From: an uncultured Candidatus Saccharibacteria bacterium
GTDB taxonomy: Bacteria > Patescibacteriota > Saccharimonadia > Saccharimonadales > Saccharimonadaceae
Assembly: GCA_947090635.1 (NCBI GenBank)
Contig: CAMUOM010000003.1
Span: 12,672-76,671 of the forward strand
Direction: 5' to 3'
Length of the DNA stretch: 64,000 nucleotides
Shown here piece after piece: positions 8,247-16,869 of this stretch. Made by a program: the position numbers and the translations under genes. The notes below the pieces were generated by a model that saw only the letters and a list, made by a program, of their open reading frames with translations, did no database searches and was not told where the DNA came from. Position 1 is the stretch's first letter, and the number at the start of each line of letters is the position of its first letter.

Positions 8247-9248
8247 ATGAATGCGGGCCCACGGATTGTGGTAATTGGCGGTGGTACAGGGTCGTTTGTG
8301 GTTCTGACTGGGCTCAAGAGCTACGCACGGCATTTGACTGCGCTAGTTAGCATGGCAGATAATGGTGGTTCGACGGGCCAGCTGCGCGATGAGTATGGCG
8401 TGCTGCCGCCGGGTGATGTGCGTCAGTGTTTGGTAGCATTGAGCGCTAGCCCGCGAGTGCGTGACTTGTTTAACTACCGCTTTGATGAGGGTATTATGGC
8501 AGGACACGCCTTTGGCAACCTCTTTTTGACCGCGCTTGAAAAGATGACTGGTAGCTTTGCTGATGCAGTGAATCTGGCAGAAGAAGTATTGCGTGTGGAC
8601 GGCGCCGTGCTGCCTGTGACACTGGATGATATTGAGCTAGAAGCACATGACGGTAAGCGCGTGATTTGTGGTGAAGACTTATTGACTGAATCTCAGCTAT
8701 CAAATAGGCCATTAATTAAAGTTAAAAAGCGAGTGGGACATGGCCGGGTGCATATCAACCCCGCGGTAGTTGAAGCGATTGAGCGGGCCGATTTAATTGT
8801 GGTGGCCCCAGGTAATCTATACAGTTCATTATCACCGGCGTTAGCAATTCCCGAGATGGGCAAGTTGTTATCGCGCGCGCCAGCCCGTAAAGTTTATATT
8901 GCCAATTTGGTTAATAAGCCCGGTCAAACGGAAGGCTTTGCGGTGCATGACTATGCGTCTGAGCTTGAGCGAATTGCGGGTGCGAAGTTTATTGACTACG
9001 TGATTTATAATATTTGTCAGCCATCAGAGGAATTGTTGGCTTGTTACGCTAAGGCTGGCGAGCGACCGGTTAAAATTGATGAGGCAGCGCTTAAGCAGGC
9101 GCACTACAAATCGATTGGTGCTAAATTGTTGTCACGCCAGATTTGGCAGAATAATTCTAAAGTTGACCCGTTGGCCAACCAGCGTTCACTAATTCGTCAT
9201 AATCCAGATGCAGTAGCACGGGCGATTATGAAGCTTTATTTTAGTTAA
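8247..9248 (+). CDS. yvcK: YvcK/CofD-like protein (gluconeogenesis factor family)
   Basis: The 333-residue protein begins with the signature IGGGTGSF near the N-terminus, followed by ADNGGSTGQLR and PPGDVRQ, all typical of the YvcK branch of the CofD-like family. YvcK proteins bind UDP-sugars and influence cell-wall synthesis and carbon metabolism in Bacillus and Mycobacterium. Whether that role holds here is inference. The gene starts two bases after the preceding stop. Confidence 0.92.
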   Translation: MNAGPRIVVIGGGTGSFVVLTGLKSYARHLTALVSMADNGGSTGQLRDEYGVLPPGDVRQCLVALSASPRVRDLFNYRFDEGIMAGHAFGNLFLTALEKMTGSFADAVNLAEEVLRVDGAVLPVTLDDIELEAHDGKRVICGEDLLTESQLSNRPLIKVKKRVGHGRVHINPAVVEAIERADLIVVAPGNLYSSLSPALAIPEMGKLLSRAPARKVYIANLVNKPGQTEGFAVHDYASELERIAGAKFIDYVIYNICQPSEELLACYAKAGERPVKIDEAALKQAHYKSIGAKLLSRQIWQNNSKVDPLANQRSLIRHNPDAVARAIMKLYFS

Positions 9249-9323
9249 ATTATGTTGCTTATGATAAAATGTGATATAATTAGGTTATATAGACCTAAAG
9301 GATAGTGAAAGGATGGGATCGAA

Positions 9324-9749
9324 ATGTACGCAATCGATGAAAAATTTGTCGACGAGTTGGGATTAACCGATTTGAAGCCAGAAGAAAAGCGCGAATTCGC
9401 CGAGCACATTAGCCGCGAGCTGGAGCAGCGCGTGGGTGACCGTTTAACGAATGGCATGAGCGATGAATTGTTAGACGAATTTGGCTATTTTGTGGATGGT
9501 GATGAAGATGGGATGAATAAGTGGTTTGCCGCTAATATGCCTAATTTTCGTAACGATGCTGAATATCAGCAGTTAGCTGCTAGTCAGCCAGACGCTCCGG
9601 ATCAGGCTTTGATGAGTCAATTCGGTGCTTTGAAGTGGTTACAAAAGAATCGTCCTGATTATCAGGAAGTAGTACGCAATACTCTAGATGAGCTAAAGCA
9701 AGAGATTATCTCAAGCCGTGAAGCGATTTTACGCGGCGCTAATAGCTAA
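9324..9749 (+). CDS. Small acidic unknown protein
   Basis: This 141-residue acidic, helical, soluble protein has no Cys and no membrane segment. The ATG follows a GAAAGGA site. A TATAAT at 9275-9280 and a 6-bp hairpin (9280-9285 with 9293-9298) lie in the leader. Small acidic proteins of this kind are common in CPR genomes, but I cannot assign a family with confidence. A terminator follows. Confidence 0.65.
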   Translation: MYAIDEKFVDELGLTDLKPEEKREFAEHISRELEQRVGDRLTNGMSDELLDEFGYFVDGDEDGMNKWFAANMPNFRNDAEYQQLAASQPDAPDQALMSQFGALKWLQKNRPDYQEVVRNTLDELKQEIISSREAILRGANS

Positions 9750-9781
9750 ACTGGCGATAGTCTATTGTTAAAGCACAAATG

Positions 9782-9803
9782 CCCCCACCTTGGGGGTATT
9801 TTA
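9782..9803 (+). terminator. Intrinsic terminator
   Basis: CCCCCA and TGGGGG pair around a 3-base loop and are followed by TATTTTATT. Confidence 0.85.
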
Positions 9804-9862
9804 TTGACAGTGTGGCGTTGGTTTGACTAAAATATTAATAGTTTAAATTAGTAAAGGGGTAC

Positions 9863-11152
9863 ATGAAGTATAACGTAACGGAATGCCAGCTAAAGCGTGG
9901 CGGCAAGGGGTTGATGATTAATGTTCCGGGGGCGACCGTGATGTCGTCGCGGATTCAATTTATTGCTGGTAGTAATTACGTTAAAGATTACGAGCATAAG
10001 TCAGAGGCGGCGCATTTAATGGAGCACATGGCGTTTGGCGCCAACCGTGATTTTAAATCGGTGGCTGACTTTGAGGCTGTCTTTACAAAAAATGGTGCCT
10101 ATCATAACGCCGGCACGGGTGACATCGGTATGACCTATGAGTCGTTTTGCGCAGATTTTGAGTGGGATCGTATTTTACAGCTACAGGCGGTGTCGATTTG
10201 TACGCCAAAGTTTACTGAGGCAGAATTTAAGAGCGAGATGGGTAATGTGAGAAGCGAGTTGTCGGGCTACTTATCCGAGGCTGGTTGGGTAATTAACCCA
10301 CTGATGTGCCAAGCTTTAGGCGATAAGACCAAGACCGTGCCTGAGAGTTTGGAGTCGCTAAATAATATCACTGTGGATGATATTCGTGAGCATTGGCGTC
10401 GCACTCATATGATGAATAATATGCGTTTCATTATGGCAGGCGACTTTACGGGCGACCGTTTGGCTCGGGCTGAGGAAATTATGAATTCGTTCACGTTGCC
10501 AGAGGGTGAACGGTTTGAGCGCGTGGCAGATAAGCTTCATTCTGCGCCAGCTATTTTGGTATATCGTGAAAATGTGCCAGAAATCGTCTTGAAGATTAAA
10601 TTGCGGTTGCGTCACGCTTTAAATAAGTCTGACCACTACGCGATGATGCTATTAAATCATATTTTGACTAGCACGATGCGCTCGCGTATTAATGGCGATG
10701 CGCGTCGTCGGGGGCTGGCTTATTATGTTACCTCTGGTTCTTATCGTGATTTATTTGAGAGCGGATGGAATTTTTCAACCGAAGTGTCAGAGGCGAAGTT
10801 GCCAGAGCTAATGGATTTGATTGTGCGCGAGTTAAAACGTGTTTGCGCGGGTGATATTTCGGCCGATGAGCTAGATGCTGCAAAGTCATATCGCTTGGGG
10901 CGCTACCAGATGGGCATTCAAACGGTTGACCAATTAGTTGGGTTAATGTCATCGGCGTACTTTTTGAAGGGCGAAATCAACAATTATGCTGAGATACCAG
11001 AGCTACTCAATGCAATCACCGTAGAACAAATGGTGCGAGTAGCAAAGGAGTTCTTCGCGGAAAATTGCTGGACACTAGGGTTATACGGCAAGACTAGCCA
11101 AGATATGGCTGACCAAATGCAGACCAAATTTGCCGTGCTATTTGATAAGTAA
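9863..11152 (+). CDS. M16-family zinc metallopeptidase
   Basis: The 429-residue protein carries the inverted zinc motif HLMEH (H51, E54, H55) with the distal glutamate at about E132 (in VRSE), as in M16 peptidases of the pitrilysin/processing-peptidase family. It has two half-domains in one chain, the size of M16B proteins. No signal peptide is visible, so it is probably cytoplasmic. M16B enzymes degrade peptides or process precursors; the substrate here is unknown. An AAAGGGG site precedes the ATG. Confidence 0.88.
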   Translation: MKYNVTECQLKRGGKGLMINVPGATVMSSRIQFIAGSNYVKDYEHKSEAAHLMEHMAFGANRDFKSVADFEAVFTKNGAYHNAGTGDIGMTYESFCADFEWDRILQLQAVSICTPKFTEAEFKSEMGNVRSELSGYLSEAGWVINPLMCQALGDKTKTVPESLESLNNITVDDIREHWRRTHMMNNMRFIMAGDFTGDRLARAEEIMNSFTLPEGERFERVADKLHSAPAILVYRENVPEIVLKIKLRLRHALNKSDHYAMMLLNHILTSTMRSRINGDARRRGLAYYVTSGSYRDLFESGWNFSTEVSEAKLPELMDLIVRELKRVCAGDISADELDAAKSYRLGRYQMGIQTVDQLVGLMSSAYFLKGEINNYAEIPELLNAITVEQMVRVAKEFFAENCWTLGLYGKTSQDMADQMQTKFAVLFDK

Positions 11153-11168
11153 GCATTTTGTGCTATAC

Positions 11169-11208
11169 TTGACATTGACAGCTTGTATTATTATGATACA
11201 AGCTTTTT
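11169..11208 (+). promoter_or_regulatory. Promoter overlapping a terminator-like hairpin
   Basis: TTGACA (11169-11174), 17 bases, TATGAT (11192-11197) form the secE promoter. A 9-bp hairpin (11180-11188 with 11196-11204) followed by TTTTT covers the spacer and -10 region. The same bases therefore look like both the terminator of the M16 gene and the promoter of secE-nusG. Confidence 0.65.
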
Positions 11209-11227
11209 AAGTTAAGGAGTGTGAAGC

Positions 11228-11479
11228 ATGGCGAAAGATAGTGCAAAGCAGCCAAAAAAGGCTAAAACAAGCACTAAATCAGTCTGGTTGGTCCGCCCAT
11301 TTGTTGCGCTAGGACGTTACGTGCGCGATAGTTGGCGTGAGCTAAAGCAGGTTGAGTGGCCTAATCGCAAGGAAACTTGGCAGTTGACCTTTGCGGTGAT
11401 GGCATTTAGTTTATTTATTGGCGCATTAGTGGCATTATGTGATTTTGCGTCACAGTGGATTGTAAGGAGTCTAATTTAA
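11228..11479 (+). CDS. secE: Preprotein translocase subunit SecE
   Basis: SecE clamps SecY in the protein-conducting channel. The 83-residue protein has the conserved RELKQVEWPNRKET amphipathic motif and one C-terminal transmembrane segment, the short single-span form found outside Proteobacteria. AAGGAG precedes the ATG. The last base overlaps the nusG start (TAATG). The order secE-nusG-rplK-rplA is the classical one. Confidence 0.95.
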   Translation: MAKDSAKQPKKAKTSTKSVWLVRPFVALGRYVRDSWRELKQVEWPNRKETWQLTFAVMAFSLFIGALVALCDFASQWIVRSLI

Positions 11480-12027
11480 TGGCAAAAGCAAAGCGTTATG
11501 ACGACAGACGCCAGTGGTACGCAATTCATACCTATTCTGGTTACGAGGAGCAAGTAGCGGATCAGATTAAGCAGCGTATTCAGGGTGTCGATATGGCAGA
11601 TAAGATATTTAATGTCTTGGTGCCAAAAGAGAAGATGATTGTAATCAAGAACGGCAAGCGCCGTGTGGTTGACCAGAAGATTTTTCAGAGCTACGTCTTA
11701 GTTGAGATGAAGCTAAACGAAGAGACTTGGTTTATCATTCGTAATACTCCTGGTGTGACCGGTTTTGTTGGTGCTGGCACTAACCCAACTCCAGTTAGCG
11801 ACGCAGAAATCAAGAGCATTAAGAAGCGCATGGGCGCCGAAGAGCCAAAGCACGATATTGATCTTCAAGTCGGCGAAGTAGTTAGCATCGTTGATGGTCC
11901 ATTTAAGGGCTTTGAAGGCAACGTGTGCGAAGTTGATTCCGTAAAGGGCAAGATTAAGGTGATGGTCAGTATGTTTGGCCGTGATACCTCAGTTGAGCTC
12001 GACGTACTACAAGTTAAGAAAATTTAA
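11479..12027 (+). CDS. nusG: Transcription termination/antitermination factor NusG
   Basis: The start is placed at the ATG overlapping the secE stop, preceded by TAAGGAG within secE. The 182-residue product has the NGN domain starting WYAIHTYSGYE and a C-terminal KOW domain (DGPFKGFEGNV). NusG binds RNA polymerase, modulates pausing and links transcription to the ribosome. Confidence 0.96.
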   Translation: MAKAKRYDDRRQWYAIHTYSGYEEQVADQIKQRIQGVDMADKIFNVLVPKEKMIVIKNGKRRVVDQKIFQSYVLVEMKLNEETWFIIRNTPGVTGFVGAGTNPTPVSDAEIKSIKKRMGAEEPKHDIDLQVGEVVSIVDGPFKGFEGNVCEVDSVKGKIKVMVSMFGRDTSVELDVLQVKKI

Positions 12028-12034
12028 CTTGTGG

Positions 12035-12063
12035 TTGTAAAAAATGTTAAATAGTGGTAATAT
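12035..12063 (+). promoter_or_regulatory. Promoter of rplK-rplA
   Basis: TTGTAA (12035-12040), 17 bases, TAATAT (12058-12063). This gives rplK-rplA its own transcription start about 38 bases before the rplK ATG. Confidence 0.5.
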
Positions 12064-12107
12064 ATTAGACGTTACGCACTTATAATTATAAGAAGGATAA
12101 GTTACTC

Positions 12108-12536
12108 ATGGCAAAAGAGAAGGTATTAGGCAACTTAAAGTTGCGCATTCCAGCTGGCCGTGCAACGGCAGGCCCTCCAGTGGGCTCGACGCTTGGTCAG
12201 TGGGGTTTAAATATGATGGATTTTATTAATCCATTTAACGAGCAGACCAAGGATATGATGGGCAAGGAAGTGATTGTTCACCTCCAAGTGCTCGAAGGTC
12301 GCAAGTTCCGTTGGACTTGTCTTGGCCAGCCAGTTGACGATTTGATTCGTGAAGCCGCTGGTATCAAGAAGGGTTCAGGCAAGCCGCAAGCTGATAAGGT
12401 TGGTAAGATTACCAAGGCTCAGGTTGCAGAGATTGCTGAGAAGAAAATGAAGTTCTTGAATGCTAACGATATCGAGGCTGCATCAAAGATTGTAGCTGGT
12501 ACGGCACGTTCAATGGGCGTTGTTGTTGAAGACTAA
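12108..12536 (+). CDS. rplK: 50S ribosomal protein L11
   Basis: The 142-residue protein is the canonical length. It has the N-terminal proline-rich PVGSTLGQWG region and the C-terminal 23S-binding GTARSMGV segment. L11 forms the GTPase-associated centre. It is followed by an L1-binding-like spacer and rplA; rplJ and rplL are not next to them in this window. Confidence 0.97.
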   Translation: MAKEKVLGNLKLRIPAGRATAGPPVGSTLGQWGLNMMDFINPFNEQTKDMMGKEVIVHLQVLEGRKFRWTCLGQPVDDLIREAAGIKKGSGKPQADKVGKITKAQVAEIAEKKMKFLNANDIEAASKIVAGTARSMGVVVED

Positions 12537-12543
12537 TGATTAA

Positions 12544-12573
12544 CCGTGGGAGGCGGAAGCCGTTAGTACCACA
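12544..12573 (+). promoter_or_regulatory. L1-binding-site-like mRNA hairpin
   Basis: GTGG (12546-12549) pairs with CCAC (12569-12572), enclosing GGC-GGAA-GCC (12552-12561) with an asymmetric GTTAGTA side. This resembles the 23S helix bound by L1 and the known L11-L1 autoregulatory mRNA site. It lies directly before the rplA ribosome-binding site, so excess L1 could repress its own translation. Confidence 0.6.
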
Positions 12574-12583
12574 GAAGGAGAAT

Positions 12584-13498
12584 ATGGCAGAAGTTAAAGA
12601 AACTGCACCAGTAGAAGCTACCGAGGCAAAGCCAGAGGCTGCTGAAACTGAAGAGCGTTTTGCCAAGGCTGGCAAGCGCAGTGAAAAGTCAGTTAAGGCC
12701 GCTGAGGCTGAGGCTGAGCGTCAAGAGCGTAAAGCTGAAGGCGACACTACCCCACAAGATGGCGCGGTTGCTAACGTTGAGAAGGGGCCAGCCCCAAAGA
12801 CCCGCACTCTCGCTGAGCGCAAGGGTAAGAAGTACCGTAAGGTAGCTGAGCAAATTGAAGCTGGTAAGGCTTACAACTTGCATGATGCATTAGATTTAGC
12901 CGTGAAGACCAGTACTACCAAGTTTGATAGTACAGTTGAATTACACATGCGTCTTGGCGTTGATCCAAAGCAGGCTAACCAGAATGTTCGTTCGACCGTA
13001 GTGCTACCTAATGGCACCGGTAAAGATGTTAAGGTGGCTGCGTTGGTCGCTGACAACGATGTTGAAGCTGCAAAGGCTGCAGGTGCCGCTTATGCCGGTG
13101 AAGCTGAAGTTAAGGCATTGCTTGAGAAGGAAAATCTTGATTTTGCTGTCTTGGTTGCTGCACCACAGTTCATGCCAAAGCTCGGTAAATACGCCCGCTT
13201 GCTTGGGCCACGTGGCTTAATGCCTAACCCGAAGGCCGGCACGGTTAGTGCTAACCCAGTAGAGGCTGTAAAGCAGGCAAAGGCTGGTAAGGTTGAATAC
13301 CGTGTTGATAAGCAGGGTATTGTTCACCTTGGTATTGGCAAGGTATCGTTTGGTGCTGACAAGCTATTAGAGAACGCTAACGCGGTTATCGACAGCTTGA
13401 AAGCAGTTAAGCCAGCTGTTTTGAAGGGTATGTATGTCTTGGCTACCAGTGTTTCAACTACAATGGGCCCTGGCGTCAAGGTTGATTTGACCTTCTAA
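12584..13498 (+). CDS. rplA: 50S ribosomal protein L1 with N-terminal extension
   Basis: The ATG at 12584 follows AGAAGGAG, so it is chosen over an upstream frame start at 12536 that would run through the L1-site hairpin. The product is 304 residues, against about 230 in most bacteria. The extra ~75 residues at the N-terminus are rich in Ala, Glu and Lys and look disordered. The L1 core (KYRKVAEQIEAGKAYNL onward) contains the GPRGLMPNPK signature. A terminator follows. Confidence 0.95.
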   Translation: MAEVKETAPVEATEAKPEAAETEERFAKAGKRSEKSVKAAEAEAERQERKAEGDTTPQDGAVANVEKGPAPKTRTLAERKGKKYRKVAEQIEAGKAYNLHDALDLAVKTSTTKFDSTVELHMRLGVDPKQANQNVRSTVVLPNGTGKDVKVAALVADNDVEAAKAAGAAYAGEAEVKALLEKENLDFAVLVAAPQFMPKLGKYARLLGPRGLMPNPKAGTVSANPVEAVKQAKAGKVEYRVDKQGIVHLGIGKVSFGADKLLENANAVIDSLKAVKPAVLKGMYVLATSVSTTMGPGVKVDLTF

Positions 13499-13520
13499 TT
13501 AAAGCCAATAGTTAATTAAA

Positions 13521-13545
13521 ACACCCCTCCCGAGGGGTGTTTTGT
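13521..13545 (+). terminator. Intrinsic terminator after rplA
   Basis: ACACCCCT and AGGGGTGT pair around a 4-base loop and are followed by a T-run. The -10 box of the next gene begins only 6 bases further on. Confidence 0.88.
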
Positions 13546-13563
13546 TATGGTAAAATAGTAAGG

Positions 13564-14568
13564 ATGACAAATCAACACTTAACGGCGCGCAACACGACAG
13601 CGGCTTATCTAGCAGACGATGCGGAACTACTGGCAGTTGAGGCTGAGTATCAGCAGTTTGAGCACAGCCTACAGCAAAAAATCGCTCATGCGCCACAAGA
13701 TTATCCGGAATTTAATCACTACGATTACCAAGTGGCGCCGTTTTGGCATGACCCATATGTGCTGGCAGCGATTGTGAGCGCCCGAGCCGGCAAGTTTAAG
13801 GCTACTGACCCAGTAGTACGTGAGCTGATGGATACTTTACGCCAGTCGCGCCGCCAATACACGCTAACTTTTACGCCGGATGGCGACACTTTACACGTGA
13901 AGTTGACCAATTACAGTTTAAACTGTGTGATTGATAGCGTACTGGACACTGACGAGATTTGCGCCTATGCGGCGTACTTACGCAGTCACGGCAATCGGCC
14001 GGAGCTATTCCCGCGCGACCAATACCCGTTTGCGTCGGAGCTTAAACAGCCGCGTGTTTACAAAGTGCCGGCTGCTACGTTGGCAGAATATCCATTTTTG
14101 AAGCGTGTGCTCCAGATAGCGAATCAGTTTATTGGTTATCCATATGTGTGGGGTGGCAGCAACCCAGATACCTCGTTTGATTGTAGTGGCTTTGTTGACT
14201 ATATTTTAGACCAGTTGGGATATCGTTATCGTAATCAGATTGCGGGGCGTGAAGTGCGCTTACCAGTGGCGGGTTCGACGCGCCAAGGAGTGTTTTATGA
14301 TGGCTTGTATGAGAAATGCCAGCGGGTTGAGATTGGTAGCGAACAGCCGGGTGACCTAATATTCTTTGGCGGTACCTTTGATACTTCTTATCGCAAGGCA
14401 AATTTGAGCCATGTCGGGTTTTATGTGGGTGATGGCTGGTTTATTGCCTGCGCTTCGTCGAGTGAGGGCGTGCACTATAATAATCTTTCCGATACCCTCG
14501 ACGAGGGCGAGACTTGGCGTGACCATTTAGTTTGTTATGGACGTTTGAAGGATGTTGACCATGAATAA
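13564..14568 (+). CDS. NlpC/P60-family cysteine peptidase
   Basis: The 334-residue protein has an N-terminal unknown region of ~170 residues and a C-terminal NlpC/P60 domain. The catalytic Cys207 is in DCSGF, the first His is near 283 (SHVGFYVGDGW), and a further His near 304 may be the third catalytic residue. These enzymes cut peptidoglycan stem peptides. No signal peptide is seen, so it may act after unconventional export or inside the cell. TAAAAT (13551-13556) lies 7 bases before the ATG, another leaderless candidate. The end overlaps the following gene by 8 bases, a strong sign of coupled translation. Confidence 0.88.
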   Translation: MTNQHLTARNTTAAYLADDAELLAVEAEYQQFEHSLQQKIAHAPQDYPEFNHYDYQVAPFWHDPYVLAAIVSARAGKFKATDPVVRELMDTLRQSRRQYTLTFTPDGDTLHVKLTNYSLNCVIDSVLDTDEICAYAAYLRSHGNRPELFPRDQYPFASELKQPRVYKVPAATLAEYPFLKRVLQIANQFIGYPYVWGGSNPDTSFDCSGFVDYILDQLGYRYRNQIAGREVRLPVAGSTRQGVFYDGLYEKCQRVEIGSEQPGDLIFFGGTFDTSYRKANLSHVGFYVGDGWFIACASSSEGVHYNNLSDTLDEGETWRDHLVCYGRLKDVDHE

Positions 14569-16258
14569 CTTTAATTACAGTCCATTTGACAACAATAACT
14601 ATCCCTATCCAGAGTTGCCGCGCAATACGCGTCCGGCGTTGGATAAATATCTTAATATTGACCCAGATTTGCAGGATGGTAAGAATCGCCGTGACTTTTT
14701 AAAGTCTCTTAATGACCAGTATCGGACGGTACGTGAGTTTGCCCGTAACGAGATTAATCAGGAATGCTATGCGGCAGTGGTGATGGGGCAGATTTACGAT
14801 AAGTCGCACGATAACAAGGGTAATATCACTAATCCGAAGATTCAGGCGGTGCTGTCGGATTACATTAAATGTACGAAGTTTGATGATGACCCAGAGCGAG
14901 ATAAACAGAAGAAAATTTATCTGGTAGGTTTACTGCGCGACCGGACTTGTATTGATAATTTGCGGGCGCAGACTTTTGCCAATGCTGCGCTAGGCACGGA
15001 ACCGCGGCAATTCTCTAATGATCAGTGGTTGCAGCAATCTGCTCTTGCTAAGCCAGAGGTGCTAGCGAAGACGGCGGAAACAATCAATGTAGAATCGCTC
15101 TTGATTGCCTCTGCGGAGTCGTTGCAAAAGTTAAATGATAATTGTAGTAACTCGCTAGCGACAATGCAAGAGGTGGTATTTACAGAGCAAATTTTGGAGC
15201 CGATGGCGGAGATGATTGGCTTTGATGGCCTTGCGATGGCGCTTAGTTCGCGTAGTAAAGAGGTGCGGCTGACCAATGCTGGCCGGTCTGATTTACTCGA
15301 CCGCGCCGATAATATGTTAAATTGCATTAGTGCGTTTGACCGTGAGCACAATAAGCGTCTGTGTGTTGAGCGGGCAGTATCAGAGATTACTGGTGCCGTG
15401 TTTGGCGCGCCACATAGCTTCGTGGCAGAGCCGGCAATTGAAACTACAGGTGATAACGAGGCGATTTTTGGCACGATTATTGACCAAGGACACCGCTCTA
15501 ATTTAACGCCAGCGAAAGATAATACGGTTGGCCGGTTCCGCCTGAAGTCACGCGGTTCTTTGGCGATGAAACTTTATAATGCTGAGCGCGACAAGGCGCA
15601 GGAGTTTGCACCGGACCAGTCGGATGTGCCAATGGATTTACTTGGTATGACCTTGATTGCTAAAGACGAGGCAGAGCAGAGAAAGATTTTTACGCAGGTG
15701 GTAACAGGTATCTATAATTGCAACAGTATTCACCCGTTAGCGGCTAATAGTAAGATATCACCGGTGCATATTGCTGGCACTGAGGACTATATCGAGCGGT
15801 TATTGGCTGATTTATCGCAGCGCGGTGGTACAAATCGCAATCCGTCAGAGCGGTTGCATATTTTAGTGGATGGCAAGCCTGCGGAGGATGCGGCGGGGTT
15901 ACACCTTGCTAAGGTTACATTTAGCTATGATAATATTCCAGTAGAAATCCAGATGGTGACACAGCAGGCGCGTGATGAGATGCGTTGTGGTAAGCTAGCG
16001 CATATTATTTATAAGGCGCGTACTAGCGGTAATAACCCGGGTGATGTTGACCAGCTGACAAAATTGTTGCCGTCAATCCACGCTCGTCGCAAACACATCA
16101 GTCTGCCGAATTTGGTGGGTTCGAGCACTGATGCCAAGGGCGTGCATATTGCTGGCGCCAGTGAGCAGCGGGCGCGTGAGCTACTGCGCCAGGTGGATAA
16201 TCCAAGTAAAATCAATACACTGGGCAAGTTGGCGGTGATTGATACGACCTTAAACTAG
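14561..16258 (+). CDS. Divergent RelA/SpoT-like protein
   Basis: The 565-residue product starts at an ATG inside the end of the NlpC/P60 gene. Its C-terminal half reads like an RSH synthetase domain: an R-x-KS start (RFRLKSRGSLAMK), DLLGMTLIAK where the D..G.R motif is expected, and EIQMVTQQARDEMRCGKLAH at the EvQIRT...AAH position. Upstream, a stretch ending EPMAEMIGFDGLA resembles the linker after the HD hydrolase. The HD residues and the NGYQSLH motif are not recognisable. It could be a diverged alarmone enzyme, a toxin-like pyrophosphokinase or an inactive binder. The assignment rests on motif reading only. Confidence 0.5.
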   Translation: MNNFNYSPFDNNNYPYPELPRNTRPALDKYLNIDPDLQDGKNRRDFLKSLNDQYRTVREFARNEINQECYAAVVMGQIYDKSHDNKGNITNPKIQAVLSDYIKCTKFDDDPERDKQKKIYLVGLLRDRTCIDNLRAQTFANAALGTEPRQFSNDQWLQQSALAKPEVLAKTAETINVESLLIASAESLQKLNDNCSNSLATMQEVVFTEQILEPMAEMIGFDGLAMALSSRSKEVRLTNAGRSDLLDRADNMLNCISAFDREHNKRLCVERAVSEITGAVFGAPHSFVAEPAIETTGDNEAIFGTIIDQGHRSNLTPAKDNTVGRFRLKSRGSLAMKLYNAERDKAQEFAPDQSDVPMDLLGMTLIAKDEAEQRKIFTQVVTGIYNCNSIHPLAANSKISPVHIAGTEDYIERLLADLSQRGGTNRNPSERLHILVDGKPAEDAAGLHLAKVTFSYDNIPVEIQMVTQQARDEMRCGKLAHIIYKARTSGNNPGDVDQLTKLLPSIHARRKHISLPNLVGSSTDAKGVHIAGASEQRARELLRQVDNPSKINTLGKLAVIDTTLN

Positions 16259-16320
16259 TTGCAAAAATAACCCGTTTATGTTATAATATAATAGTTATAC
16301 CAATCGGTGTAATGTACATT
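16259..16320 (+). promoter_or_regulatory. Promoter plus hairpin-TGTACATT leader, copy 1
   Basis: TTGCAA (16259-16264), 17 bases, TATAAT (16282-16287) predict transcription starting at about 16295. Exactly there begins a 7-bp hairpin (16295-16301 with 16306-16312, loop AATC), followed at once by TGTACATT (16313-16320). Three other genes in the window share this design (16796, 59065, 59797). Confidence 0.6.
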
Positions 16321-16338
16321 TCGAGTTAGGAGAAAATT

Positions 16339-16767
16339 GTGATTAGTGTAGCAGATAAGCCAGGTGATGTTGCTGAGATTACAGTAGACAGCGTGAATTC
16401 CCTGAGTAGTGATGAATTGGAAACTTTGTATACCGATATGTCATTGACTTTAGCGAACGCAAAGCAATACCGTGACGTATTAGCGAAAATGTTGCGTGGT
16501 ATCGATATGGAAATCGCAAACATTAATCAAGGTATTGATATTAATTACAATAAGGCGTTGGTCGATTGGTTTACGACATACCAAATTGAAGCTGATAACA
16601 TTAGAATCGAACAACTAAGGAAAGTTTATCGTGACCGTGATAAAACGCGCGACAATATCGAAAAAATTTATGTTAATACCATAAAGATAATTGAGCTAGC
16701 GCAAAACAATTTAGATATCATTACTAAAACTATACGTAAACTAAATTGTCAATCACAACATAACTAA
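16339..16767 (+). CDS. Unknown helical protein with hairpin-TGTACATT leader
   Basis: A GTG start behind AGGAGA gives 142 residues. The protein is almost entirely helical, charged and soluble, probably a coiled coil, without Cys until the penultimate region. No family is recognised. Its leader belongs to the hairpin-TGTACATT group. It is followed by an intrinsic terminator and so forms a single-gene unit. Confidence 0.65.
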   Translation: MISVADKPGDVAEITVDSVNSLSSDELETLYTDMSLTLANAKQYRDVLAKMLRGIDMEIANINQGIDINYNKALVDWFTTYQIEADNIRIEQLRKVYRDRDKTRDNIEKIYVNTIKIIELAQNNLDIITKTIRKLNCQSQHN

Positions 16768-16776
16768 TTTAACACT

Positions 16777-16807
16777 GCCCCACCTCTGGTGGGGCTTTAC
16801 TTATTTT
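16777..16807 (+). terminator. Intrinsic terminator
   Basis: GCCCCACC and GGTGGGGC pair around a 3-base loop, followed by a T-rich tail. Confidence 0.88.
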
Positions 16808-16857
16808 GGACTATGTTGTATTATAAAATATCTTGGGTGAATTACTCAATGTACATT
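16796..16857 (+). promoter_or_regulatory. Promoter plus hairpin-TGTACATT leader, copy 2
   Basis: TTTACT (16796-16801), 17 bases, TATTAT (16819-16824) is a weak promoter match. A 6-bp hairpin (16833-16838 with 16844-16849, loop GAATT) is followed without gap by TGTACATT (16850-16857) and then AAAGGAG. The -35 overlaps the tail of the preceding terminator. Confidence 0.55.
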
Positions 16858-16869
16858 AAAGGAGTTGAT

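Noticed and set aside
7092..8333. Minus-strand open frames opposite the 7105 and yvcK genes
   Set aside because: They are shadows of clearly coding plus-strand genes, with no ribosome-binding site or recognisable product.
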